From NCBI GenBank assembly GCA_017307755.1, contig JAFKGQ010000003.1:620001-684000 (forward strand): a stretch of 64,000 bases of DNA, written 5' to 3'. Position 1 is the stretch's first letter. Each line of letters opens with the position of its first letter. The notes beneath the pieces are model-generated. The model ran no database searches. It was given only the letters and a program-made list of their open reading frames with translations, and was not told the origin of the DNA. This document shows, piece by piece, positions 9,001-16,394 of this stretch. The stretch comes from Chitinophagaceae bacterium (GTDB lineage: Bacteria; Bacteroidota; Bacteroidia; Chitinophagales; Chitinophagaceae). A program made the translations under genes and the position numbers.

Positions 9001-10563
9001 ATGTCTCTTGGTAAAATCCTCTGGGTCGACGATGAAATAGAAAGTTTGCACTCACAAATCCTCTTCCTGGAGAACAAGGGCTATGAGGTAAAGGAAATGA
9101 CCAATGGCTTTGATGCCATCGATTTTGTAAAAGACCACCCGATCGACGTAGTCCTCCTGGATGAGACGATGCCCGGTATTACGGGACTGGAAACCCTGGC
9201 CAAGATCAAGGAGGTCAACCAGCAGATACCCGTCGTGCTGATCACGAAGAATGAGACGGAGAACCTGATGGATGAAGCCATCGGCAGCCAGATCACGGAC
9301 TATCTGATCAAGCCGGTGAATCCTAACCAGGTGTTGCTCAGTCTGAAGAAGATCATTGATAACAAGCGGCTGGTGGCGGAAAAAACGACCACTGCCTATC
9401 AGCAGGAATTTCGCAGCCTCTTTATGGCCCTCAACAGTAACCCGGATTACAACGAGTGGATGGATATCTATAAAAAGCTGGTTTACTGGGAACTGGAAAT
9501 GGAGAAATCGGACAGCCCGGAAATGCGGGAAGTACTGCAGACCCAAAAGCAGGAGGCCAACACAGAATTCTTTAAGTTCATATCAAAGAATTATGCACGC
9601 TGGGTCAGCCCCCGGGCGGAAGAAGGACCCATTATGTCCCATTCGCTCTTTCGCTTCAAAGTGCTGCCGCATGTAGAGAAAGGCACCCCTACTTTCTTTA
9701 TCCTACTGGACAACCTGCGTATCGACCAGTGGAAGGCCATACAACCCATTTTTTCGGAAAATTTTCGCATAGCGGAAGAGGATAGTTTTTACAGCATCCT
9801 TCCCACGGCTACGCAATACAGCCGTAATGCCATTTTTGCGGGACTGATGCCCATCGACATCGAGAAGCAATTTCCCAACCAATGGAAGAATGACGACGAA
9901 GAAGGAGGGAAGAATTTATTCGAGGAGGATTTCTTCCGCGCCCAGTTAAAGCGGCTGAAGAAAGACAATCTGAAATTTTCCTATACCAAGGTATTGAACT
10001 ATCAGGCGGGACAGGACCTGGTAAACAATATCCATAACCTTCTGAATAATGATCTCAACATCATCGTCTATAATTTTGTGGACATGCTGAGCCATGCGCG
10101 CACGGAAATGGAGGTGTTGAAAGAGCTGGCCAGCGACGAGATCAGCTATCGCAGCATCACGGCCAGCTGGTTTGAACACTCGCCCCTGCACCAGGCGCTG
10201 AAAAAGATAGCGGATAAAAAGATCAATCTCATTCTTGCCACTGATCATGGCAGCGTCCGGGTGAAGACTCCGTATAAGGTCATCGGCGATAAACAGACCA
10301 CTACCAATCTCCGTTATAAACACGGACGCAACCTTAACTACGAAGCCAAGGAGGTGTTGGCATTCCGGGACCCCAAGGAAGCTGGACTGCCTGTGCCTAC
10401 GGTGAATTCTTCCTTTATTTTCGCCCGTGGGGACGGATTCCTGTGTTATCCCAATAACTACAATTACTATGTGAATTATTACCGCAACACTTTTCAGCAC
10501 GGAGGCGTAAGCCTGGAGGAAATGATCATTCCGGTGATCCGTATGACCAGCAAGGCCACCTGA
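9001..10563 (+). CDS. porX: PorX, response regulator with PglZ phosphatase-like domain
   Basis: PorX regulates type IX secretion genes in Bacteroidota together with the sensor PorY and an ECF sigma factor. The 520-residue protein has an N-terminal receiver domain (acidic pair at 10-11, phospho-acceptor Asp54 in LLDETMPG, conserved Lys in YLIKPVNP near 104). A helical linker leads to a C-terminal PglZ/alkaline-phosphatase-fold domain. Metal-ligand motifs include LLDNLRIDQW near 237, TATQYSRNA near 270, VDMLSH near 360 and ATDHGS near 415. PorX proteins described in the literature are zinc enzymes that cleave oligonucleotides. No porY or other T9SS gene is in this window. Confidence 0.9.
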   Translation: MSLGKILWVDDEIESLHSQILFLENKGYEVKEMTNGFDAIDFVKDHPIDVVLLDETMPGITGLETLAKIKEVNQQIPVVLITKNETENLMDEAIGSQITDYLIKPVNPNQVLLSLKKIIDNKRLVAEKTTTAYQQEFRSLFMALNSNPDYNEWMDIYKKLVYWELEMEKSDSPEMREVLQTQKQEANTEFFKFISKNYARWVSPRAEEGPIMSHSLFRFKVLPHVEKGTPTFFILLDNLRIDQWKAIQPIFSENFRIAEEDSFYSILPTATQYSRNAIFAGLMPIDIEKQFPNQWKNDDEEGGKNLFEEDFFRAQLKRLKKDNLKFSYTKVLNYQAGQDLVNNIHNLLNNDLNIIVYNFVDMLSHARTEMEVLKELASDEISYRSITASWFEHSPLHQALKKIADKKINLILATDHGSVRVKTPYKVIGDKQTTTNLRYKHGRNLNYEAKEVLAFRDPKEAGLPVPTVNSSFIFARGDGFLCYPNNYNYYVNYYRNTFQHGGVSLEEMIIPVIRMTSKAT

Positions 10564-10632
10564 TTATCCGGGATGGGGCAGATTTTTTTGCACATCCGGT
10601 GGTGGTGGTGTGGATAAAATCGAATTGGCCAA

Positions 10633-10664
10633 TTGACAGGTGGGACCAGTATTTATTACCTTTA
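10633..10664 (+). promoter_or_regulatory. Candidate promoter with overlapping palindrome
   Basis: TTG (10633-10635), a 21-bp spacer and TACCTTTA (10657-10664) resemble the Bacteroidota -33/-7 pair, 63 bp upstream of the 90-residue gene. A perfect 12-bp palindrome AATTGGCCAATT (10623-10634) overlaps the -33 side and could be an operator. A perfect DnaA-box 9-mer lies just upstream at 10609-10617. Confidence 0.45.
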
Positions 10665-10726
10665 CGGTTGAAATGGCACGAGCGAACGCGACTGCATTCG
10701 ACCATTGAAAAAGACGTTAATTCCGA

Positions 10727-10999
10727 ATGAAGTATACTCAAACCACATTAGATAAGATCGAAAGAGTGCTGGATGAGGCTGAATACATCGTTCGCTATGA
10801 AAGAGGCAACTTCCAGAGCGGATATTGTATACTGGAGCAGAAAAAGGTGGTGGTACTGAACAAATTCCTCCAATTGGAAGGCCGTATCAATACCCTGGTC
10901 GATATTATCCCTCAATTGAAGATCACACCTGAGGACCTGACCCCCGAAGTCAGAAAGATATATGAAGAAGTCCTCTCCATGCATCATTCCGTCGAATAA
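10727..10999 (+). CDS. Small conserved protein of unknown function
   Basis: A 90-residue soluble protein with no signal peptide or membrane segment. It appears mixed alpha/beta, with a charged N-terminal helix, a GNFQSGYCILEQKKVVV beta-hairpin-like centre and two helical C-terminal segments. It looks like a small Bacteroidota protein family that I cannot assign a function. It lies between porX and a metallo-hydrolase on the same strand, behind its own candidate promoter. A hairpin element starts two bases after its stop codon. Confidence 0.7.
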   Translation: MKYTQTTLDKIERVLDEAEYIVRYERGNFQSGYCILEQKKVVVLNKFLQLEGRINTLVDIIPQLKITPEDLTPEVRKIYEEVLSMHHSVE

Positions 11000-11000
11000 A

Positions 11001-11086
11001 ACGGACCACAGGTCCGTTGACCAAAGGTCCGACATAAAAGATTTCGCGCCGAAGGGTTAAATTTGTTGAGGATCCCTGAGGCGCGA
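11001..11086 (+). repeat. Three-hairpin element (copy A)
   Basis: H1 is ACGGACC, loop ACA, GGTCCGT (11001-11017). H2 is GACC, loop AAA, GGTC (11019-11029). A linker with ACATAAAAGA follows. H3 has arms TCGCGCC-GA-AGGG (11044-11056) and CCCT-GA-GGCGCGA (11074-11086), with an internal GA/GA, around a 17-nt loop containing TAAATTTG, a perfect match to the -7 consensus. The element ends 31 bp before the GTG of the metallo-hydrolase gene, so H3 may frame its promoter. Confidence 0.6.
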
Positions 11087-11117
11087 TAATTAGGAAGTTT
11101 AGACTTACCTTTAGCCA

Positions 11118-11894
11118 GTGAGTTATCCATCCTTAAAGATCACTTTTCTGGGCACAGGCACCAGCACCGGAGTACCTATGATCGCCTGTCCCTGCGCCAT
11201 ATGCGCGTCTACGGACAAGAAGGACAAGCGGCTCCGCAGCAGTATCCTCGTTCAATCTTCCACCACTACCCTTGTAGTAGATACCACACCTGATTTCAGG
11301 TACCAAATGCTCCGGGCAAATGTACGGACACTGGATGGCGTCGTCTTTACTCATCCACATAAAGATCACCTGGCGGGACTCGATGACGTGCGGGCATATA
11401 ATTATTTTCAGCAGCGGCCCATGGATGTCTATGCCAATGAAATGACGCAGGAAACCATTGTCCGCGAATTCCCTTATGTCTTTGCCGAAATGAGGTACCC
11501 GGGGATACCAGACATCCGGCTCAACAGGATAGATATAGATCCCTTTATGGTCGGTGACATTGGTGTTCGCCCCATACTTGTATGGCACCTGAAAATGCCT
11601 GTGCTGGGTTTTCGCTTTGGGAATTTCACTTATATCACGGATGCCAACCGCATCGATGAGGAAGAAAAGGAAAAGATCAGGGGCAGCGAGATCATTGTGC
11701 TCAATGCGTTGCGTCACGAGAAACATATCTCGCACTATACCTTACAGGAAGCCATCGACCTGGTGAAGGAGTTAGGAGTGCCCCGGGCTTATTTCACGCA
11801 TATCAGCCATCAACTGGGTTTTCACACGGAGGTGAACCATGGTCTGCCCGGTGGGATGGAGCTGGCATATGATGGGCTGGTGGTCGCCATTTGA
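11118..11894 (+). CDS. MBL-fold metallo-hydrolase, PhnP-like phosphodiesterase family
   Basis: A 258-residue metallo-beta-lactamase-fold enzyme starting at GTG. The N-terminal LGTGTSTGVP and the CPCAICAS segment resemble PhnP-type phosphoribosyl cyclic phosphodiesterases, where Cys residues bind a structural zinc. The HPHKDHLAGLDD motif (near 76-87) and later His/Asp residues (ITDANR, LRHEKHISHYT, FTHISHQ) supply the di-metal site. The physiological substrate is not deducible, as there are no other phn genes nearby. The preceding hairpin element contains a -7-like box in its third loop that could drive it. Confidence 0.82.
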   Translation: MSYPSLKITFLGTGTSTGVPMIACPCAICASTDKKDKRLRSSILVQSSTTTLVVDTTPDFRYQMLRANVRTLDGVVFTHPHKDHLAGLDDVRAYNYFQQRPMDVYANEMTQETIVREFPYVFAEMRYPGIPDIRLNRIDIDPFMVGDIGVRPILVWHLKMPVLGFRFGNFTYITDANRIDEEEKEKIRGSEIIVLNALRHEKHISHYTLQEAIDLVKELGVPRAYFTHISHQLGFHTEVNHGLPGGMELAYDGLVVAI

Positions 11895-11925
11895 ATTTCC
11901 TAAACACTTTTGGAAGAAAGAAAAA

Positions 11926-11949
11926 GGCCCTCTGTAGAAACAGAAGGCC
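11926..11949 (-). terminator. Terminator downstream of tRNA-Cys
   Basis: A 9-bp stem with one mismatch (GGCCTTCTG with CAGAGGGCC on the minus strand) closes a 6-nt loop and is followed by five T on the minus strand. It lies 41 bp beyond the tRNA 3' end. Confidence 0.65.
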
Positions 11950-11989
11950 GTCTAACGATTGCTTGCCATATGAAAGACTTAATAATCTG

Positions 11990-12060
11990 AGGTCGTGGGC
12001 GGACTCGAACCGCCGTGGAAGGTTTTGCAGACCCGTGCCTTGCCTCTCGGCCACGCGACC
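11990..12060 (-). tRNA. tRNA-Cys (GCA)
   Basis: A 71-nt cloverleaf on the minus strand with anticodon GCA in loop CTGCAAA, T-loop TTCGAGT closed by GGCGG/CCGCC, D-stem GCC/GGC, and U73 as expected for tRNA-Cys. CCA is not encoded. Two oddities: a C-A apposition at the sixth acceptor pair and a C-T apposition at pair 27-43. Confidence 0.9.
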
Positions 12061-12121
12061 CTTAGCCCCGATCTGCGTGAGATACCTTGCAAATACGAGG
12101 CCATAAAAGTACGAGCTGATT

Positions 12122-12156
12122 ATTAGTCTACCAAATCTATAGACTAATATTTTTTT
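12122..12156 (+). terminator. Hairpin with T-run, plus orientation
   Basis: Nine-bp perfect arms ATTAGTCTA and TAGACTAAT around a 9-nt loop, followed by seven T. It could end plus-strand read-through from the metallo-hydrolase gene, or be an operator upstream of the minus-strand tRNA. Confidence 0.45.
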
Positions 12157-12345
12157 CAAAAACGATTTTATCGGGGAGGACCATGTTGGCGTATGGAGTT
12201 TTCAGGGACGAGCGGGGGTATTTGCGGCAAAAGGGGGCCTTCTCAATTTGCAATTGTTTAACAATCGTTGACCGGAGTAAATCGTCTATTGCTTTAAACT
12301 TTTGACTTTGCCGGCCGTCTATGTTGTACGTAAATGTTTAATGTT

Positions 12346-13050
12346 ATGAGGAAAATTCTTATCCTCCTGCCGCTGGCCGTATTGCTGGCAATGCACTCTT
12401 TTGCTCAGACACAGGTGGAACTGATCCCTACAGCCGGATATACTTTTGCGAGCCGTACTGACTTTTATGACACTTATGGCCGGATCAACGGCGGGCTTAA
12501 TTTTGGCGGATCGTTGAAATTCAATCTCAACCGGAGTTTTGGACTCGAACTGCTGTATAGCCGTATGAATACGCAATCTGGTCTTTACCAATATGGCTAT
12601 GGCGGGGACAAAGTGGCAGGTGGGGATCTTACGCTGGATTATTTTATGCTGGGCGGAGTCGAATCCTTTAATATTCCTAATTCTACCGTCCGGCCTTTTA
12701 TCGGCGCATTTCTTGGCGCCGCAGTGCTTACCCCTGGGGCCGATCCGTCCAATAACTATTCCAATGACACAAAATTTGCTATGGGAGTTCAACTGGGGAC
12801 GAACGTCTATGTATCTCCCCGGGTAGGGCTTCAGTTAAAAGCGCAGCTCCTTTCTCCTGTGGATGGGGCCGGAGGGGGCTTTTACTTTAGCAATTATGGC
12901 GTAGGGTCCAATATCAACGGTTATTCCAGCATTTACCAATTCAGCCTGAGTGCAGGCCTGATCATAGGACTCGGGCAAGTATTGCCTGAACAGGTGTATC
13001 ACAGGAACTATCGACCAGCCCGTCCAAGGCCTTACCGGTACTATTATTGA
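12346..13050 (+). CDS. Outer-membrane beta-barrel protein
   Basis: A 234-residue secreted protein. The ATG at 12346 is preferred over one four codons earlier because it places a clean signal peptide (MRKILILLPLAVLLAMHSFAQ) at the N-terminus. The rest alternates hydrophobic and polar residues with many Gly and aromatics, as in small porin-like barrels. It ends in a basic Pro/Arg/Tyr tail (RPARPRPYRYYY). The ligand is unknown. It appears to be a single-gene unit with a strong terminator right after it. Confidence 0.75.
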   Translation: MRKILILLPLAVLLAMHSFAQTQVELIPTAGYTFASRTDFYDTYGRINGGLNFGGSLKFNLNRSFGLELLYSRMNTQSGLYQYGYGGDKVAGGDLTLDYFMLGGVESFNIPNSTVRPFIGAFLGAAVLTPGADPSNNYSNDTKFAMGVQLGTNVYVSPRVGLQLKAQLLSPVDGAGGGFYFSNYGVGSNINGYSSIYQFSLSAGLIIGLGQVLPEQVYHRNYRPARPRPYRYYY

Positions 13051-13075
13051 CGGGGGCGTGATCCGTATCTGGTTG

Positions 13076-13108
13076 AGAGTCAGTAATATATTACTGACTC
13101 TTTTTTTT
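13076..13108 (+). terminator. Strong intrinsic terminator
   Basis: GAGTCAGTAA and TTACTGACTC form a perfect 10-bp stem with loop TATA, followed directly by eight T. It ends the outer-membrane barrel gene transcript. Confidence 0.9.
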
Positions 13109-13130
13109 GTGATCGCGGGATTTATACGAA

Positions 13131-13146
13131 ACTAACGATTGTTAGT
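13131..13146. promoter_or_regulatory. TetR-type operator candidate
   Basis: ACTAAC, GATT, GTTAGT is a perfect palindrome of the kind bound by TetR-family repressors. It lies about 200 bp upstream of the acyl-CoA dehydrogenase gene. No TetR gene is present nearby. Confidence 0.5.
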
Positions 13147-13230
13147 ATTTATCAAATTTTTTATTTAACTTGCACATAATAATACCTGCCAAGGTATTGC
13201 GTTTTAATAATGATTGTTTGCCAAAGTGTT

Positions 13231-13301
13231 ACCAGGCAATAGCCCTCCGGTTGTTGCCTGGTTCTTTCTAGGACGGACCAGAGGTTCGTCGTCCGAAGGA
13301 C
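13231..13301 (+). repeat. Hairpin element (copy B) with preceding inverted repeat
   Basis: H1 is GACGGACC, loop AGA, GGTTCGTC (13272-13290). H2 is GTCC, loop GAA, GGAC (13291-13301), followed by AGACATTAAATAA. Upstream is a 9-bp inverted repeat ACCAGGCAA and TTGCCTGGT (13231-13262) with a 14-nt loop. H1 and H2 match copy C closely, with a compensated pair change. The element ends 43 bp before the acyl-CoA dehydrogenase ATG. Confidence 0.6.
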
Positions 13302-13344
13302 AGACATTAAATAAGGAACAGTCCTTTGAAAAAATAGAGATTAC

Positions 13345-14484
13345 ATGGAATTTTCAACAGAAGAGATCACTCAGCAGGTGGCCCATACGGCCCGGGATTT
13401 TGCAGCACAGTATATCAGACCCCATGTCATGGAATGGGACGAAAAGCAGGAGTTTCCCCGTGAGCTATTTACAAAGCTGGGGGAATTGGGTATGATGGGG
13501 GTACTGGTGCCGGAAGAATATGGCGGATCGGGACTTTCTTACCTTGAATATGTTACCATCATACAGGAGATCGCCAGGGTTTGCGGGTCCATCGGTCTGA
13601 GCCTGGCGGCTCATAATTCTCTCTGTACCGGTCACATCCTCGCCTTTGCAAATGAAGAGCAGAAAAAGAAATATCTCCCGGCCCTGGCCTCCGGCCAGGC
13701 ATTGGGCGCCTGGGGACTTACTGAAGCAGGTACAGGCAGCGATGCGGGTAATATGCGTTGTGTCGCTGTGAAGGATGGAAATGACTGGGTGATCAACGGC
13801 ACCAAATGCTGGATAACCCATGGGCGCAGCGGCGACATCGCCGTAGTAATAGCGAGGACGGGAGAGCCCAGGACAAAGGACAATGCCACCGCCTTTGTCG
13901 TAGAAAGAGGTACAAAAGGATTCAGCGGAGGCAAAAAAGAAAATAAGCTGGGTATGCGCGCCAGCGAGACGGCTGAAATGATCTTTGATAATTGCCGGAT
14001 CTCCGACGCCCACCGGCTGGGTAACGTAGGGGAGGGTTTTAAACAGGCCCTGAAGGTTTTGGACGGAGGCCGTATCTCCATTGCCGCATTGTCGCTGGGC
14101 ATCGCCAAAGGTGCGCTGGATGCCGCCTTACAATATTCCAAAGAAAGACATCAATTTGATCAGCCCATTTCCAACTTTCAGGGCATCTCTTTTAAACTTG
14201 CCGATATGGCAACGGAGATCGCCGCCGCGGAGCTATTGACATTCCAGGCTGCCGACAGGAAGAATAAACATTTGCCCATGACCAAGGAAGCCGCCATGGC
14301 AAAGTATTATGCCAGTGAAGTGGCCGTCCGCACCGCTACGGAAGCTGTCCAGATCTTTGGCGGCTATGGATATACAAAGGATTTCCCCGTGGAAAAATTC
14401 TATCGTGACAGCAAGCTCTGTACCATCGGGGAAGGTACTTCCGAGATCCAAAAGCTGGTGATCGCCCGGGAAGTGCTGAAATAA
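13345..14484 (+). CDS. Acyl-CoA dehydrogenase
   Basis: A 379-residue FAD-dependent acyl-CoA dehydrogenase catalysing the first alpha,beta-desaturation step of fatty or branched-chain acyl-CoA oxidation. Motifs: the FAD/substrate signature GLTEAGTGSDAGNM near 131-144, WITHG near 156-160, the QIFGGYGYTKDFPVEK segment near 334-349 and the catalytic Glu within IGEGTSEIQ near 363-371, the position used by short and branched-chain enzymes. Chain-length specificity cannot be told from sequence alone. It stands alone behind a TetR-type palindrome and a hairpin element, with the sigma factor gene next. Confidence 0.92.
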   Translation: MEFSTEEITQQVAHTARDFAAQYIRPHVMEWDEKQEFPRELFTKLGELGMMGVLVPEEYGGSGLSYLEYVTIIQEIARVCGSIGLSLAAHNSLCTGHILAFANEEQKKKYLPALASGQALGAWGLTEAGTGSDAGNMRCVAVKDGNDWVINGTKCWITHGRSGDIAVVIARTGEPRTKDNATAFVVERGTKGFSGGKKENKLGMRASETAEMIFDNCRISDAHRLGNVGEGFKQALKVLDGGRISIAALSLGIAKGALDAALQYSKERHQFDQPISNFQGISFKLADMATEIAAAELLTFQAADRKNKHLPMTKEAAMAKYYASEVAVRTATEAVQIFGGYGYTKDFPVEKFYRDSKLCTIGEGTSEIQKLVIAREVLK

Positions 14485-14519
14485 CAATTTTATAATATCT
14501 CTGATCTTTCCTGCATCGG

Positions 14520-14527
14520 TAGTTTTG
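14520..14527 (+). promoter_or_regulatory. Candidate -7 box for the sigma factor gene
   Basis: TAGTTTTG matches TAnnTTTG and lies 16 bp before the ATG at 14543. No clear -33 TTTG is seen at the expected distance. Confidence 0.4.
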
Positions 14528-14542
14528 CCCGCAGAAAACCGT

Positions 14543-15139
14543 ATGTGCATGAAAGAAACTGCTTATGCCCCGTCCCTACTGACAGCTGTCGACCCCGCAG
14601 AACTTTCTGTATTCGATACGCTGTATCACCAGTATCATCACGCTGTTTATAGCAATATATACAAGCTCATCGGACAGAAAGAAGCGGCGGAGGATATTCT
14701 TCAGGAAGTATTCCTTGCCTTATGGGAGCGCCGGCACAAACTCGACACCGCCAGGGTCGCCGGCTGGCTGTTCGTCACCAGTTATAACAAGTCTCTTAAA
14801 TACCTGAAAAAGAAGAGCAGGGAAAATGCTGTGCATCTTTCCGACGACACGCTTTATGAAGTCCAGGAAGATGTCACCAGCGAAGATCTGTATAGTTTGC
14901 GTGTCTCCATGATCGAAGACGCCGTGAACCACCTCCCCGAGCGAAAAAAACAAGTGTTCAAGCTCTGCCGTTATGAAGGCAGGTCCTGTGACGAAGTGGC
15001 CCGTATGCTCGACCTTTCCCCCGGCAGCGTAAAAGACTATCTCAAACAGGCTAACCGCCAGATCAAAGACTATATTTTCTCCCATTACGCAGAAGCCAGC
15101 CTTGGTCTAACTCCTCTGCTGCTGGTGTTCCTGCAATAA
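14543..15139 (+). CDS. ECF-type RNA polymerase sigma factor (FecI-like)
   Basis: A 198-residue extracytoplasmic-function sigma factor. Region 2 includes YHQYHHAVYSNIYK and the DILQEVFLALW segment near 55-65. Region 4 includes LPERKKQVFKLCRYEG and the helix-turn-helix SCDEVARMLDLSPGSVKDYLKQA. The C-terminus extends slightly beyond typical members with a short hydrophobic tail. The ATG at 14543 was chosen because the upstream in-frame TTG lies on the likely promoter; a start at 14549 is equally possible. It precedes a FecR anti-sigma gene and a SusC/SusD pair, the usual setting for a sigma factor that switches on the neighbouring outer-membrane uptake genes. Confidence 0.88.
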   Translation: MCMKETAYAPSLLTAVDPAELSVFDTLYHQYHHAVYSNIYKLIGQKEAAEDILQEVFLALWERRHKLDTARVAGWLFVTSYNKSLKYLKKKSRENAVHLSDDTLYEVQEDVTSEDLYSLRVSMIEDAVNHLPERKKQVFKLCRYEGRSCDEVARMLDLSPGSVKDYLKQANRQIKDYIFSHYAEASLGLTPLLLVFLQ

Positions 15140-15234
15140 ATAAGGCTCGTCTTTCAACTGAAATTTCGTAACAATTCGGTAACATTCCCCGGCATCCCCT
15201 TTTTCCCGGTACAGGGTATTTACTCCCGGAAACA

Positions 15235-16287
15235 ATGAAGCAGCCAAAAGAAAGACAAAGACGCAGAAGCCTGGAAAAGGAATTTACGCATGAAGTGTTG
15301 TCGGGGAAAAAGTCGTTGCCGCCGGAGGCGTCGGAACGACTGCTCAGGACCCTGCATGCGGAGATCGAGGCCCGTGCCCGCCGTGAGCGGGAAAATGCTA
15401 TTGCAGACAAACAGGAGAACGCCGTTATCAGCAAGCAGGCAACAGTACCCTTATTACAAACAACCTGGTTCAGATGGTCTGCCGCTGCCATGCTGATCCT
15501 GCTGGCCGGCGGGTTGTGGTGGCATCAGAAGTCTTCGTACAAGGATGTTGCAAGTACGACACCGACAGCAGGCCCCATGGGTATGACCTTGCGCGACAAC
15601 AACAGCGATCACAATATCTTTTTGTCCCTGTCCGACGGCTCCACTGTCGAGCTGTCGCCAAAGAGCGTGGTCCGGTACAATACAGCATTCGAACCCAGTC
15701 ATAGGAATATTTTTCTTTCCGGAAAGGCTGTTTTCAGCGTGGCGGCCGACCGGGCCCGGCCTTTTACAGTCCATGCCGGCGGGGTACGTACAACGGCATT
15801 GGGTACCCGATTTATGGTAAGCACTTTATCGCCGGATAGTGTACAGGTCCGGTTGATGGAAGGAAAAGTAGTGGTTCAGCCTTCGGATCAGGCCCTGGCC
15901 ATGAAAGACGTTTATCTGTTGCCGGGTCAGCAACTGCTGCTCCGCCGGAGCAAGGGACAATTTGCCGTGACGACCTATGACGACAGCGCCGGCCACGTGG
16001 CTGCCAATCCTGCCAGGAAACCATCCTCTGCCGTCAGGACTACCTCCTCCCATACCTCTATCCTTGAATTTAACCAGCAACCGCTGACGACAGTGCTAAA
16101 CGCCATTGGCCGCAGATACGGAGTCGTATTTAAGCTAAAAGGCGACGGGTTCAATAAGGTGCTGGTGACGGGAAAATTCCTTCCGTCCGACACTTTGCCA
16201 TCCGTACTTTCCATGCTGGGTGCGCTAAACGACCTATCCTTTACGGAAAAGAACGATACGATTGTGGTTGCCGCTACACGCCCCTAA
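15235..16287 (+). CDS. FecR-family anti-sigma factor
   Basis: A 350-residue inner-membrane anti-sigma regulator. A basic cytoplasmic N-terminus (about 1-80) would bind the sigma factor. One membrane segment lies near 82-97 (AAAMLILLAGGLWW), followed by a periplasmic FecR domain (about 120-215, with LSDGSTVELSP and ALGTRFMV) and a C-terminal secretin/TonB short-N-terminal-like domain (about 268-345, DUF4974 type). It follows the sigma gene by about 95 bp. The family relays the substrate-loaded state of an outer-membrane receptor to the sigma factor, but the adjacent SusC lacks the matching signalling domain. Confidence 0.88.
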   Translation: MKQPKERQRRRSLEKEFTHEVLSGKKSLPPEASERLLRTLHAEIEARARRERENAIADKQENAVISKQATVPLLQTTWFRWSAAAMLILLAGGLWWHQKSSYKDVASTTPTAGPMGMTLRDNNSDHNIFLSLSDGSTVELSPKSVVRYNTAFEPSHRNIFLSGKAVFSVAADRARPFTVHAGGVRTTALGTRFMVSTLSPDSVQVRLMEGKVVVQPSDQALAMKDVYLLPGQQLLLRRSKGQFAVTTYDDSAGHVAANPARKPSSAVRTTSSHTSILEFNQQPLTTVLNAIGRRYGVVFKLKGDGFNKVLVTGKFLPSDTLPSVLSMLGALNDLSFTEKNDTIVVAATRP

Positions 16288-16371
16288 CGAACCAAAGGTT
16301 CGTTGTCCGAAGGACAATCATTAAGCCTTTCCGGAAAACGGGTTATACTTTTTGGGGGACCCGTTTTCCGG
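16286..16371 (+). repeat. Three-hairpin element (copy C) before susC
   Basis: H1 is AACGAACC, loop AAA, GGTTCGTT (16286-16304). H2 is GTCC, loop GAA, GGAC (16305-16315), followed by AATCATTAAG. H3 has perfect 12-bp arms CCGGAAAACGGG (16331-16342) and CCCGTTTTCCGG (16360-16371) around a 17-nt loop starting TTATACTTTTTGG. It fills most of the gap between the FecR and SusC genes; H1 overlaps the FecR stop by two bases, and H3 ends 23 bp before the SusC ATG. Confidence 0.65.
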
Positions 16372-16394
16372 ATATCAATTATTAAAAAAAATTT

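Noticed and set aside
13214..13495. 93-codon frame overlapping the start of the acyl-CoA dehydrogenase
   Set aside because: It runs through the hairpin element and into the dehydrogenase in another frame; low-quality composition.
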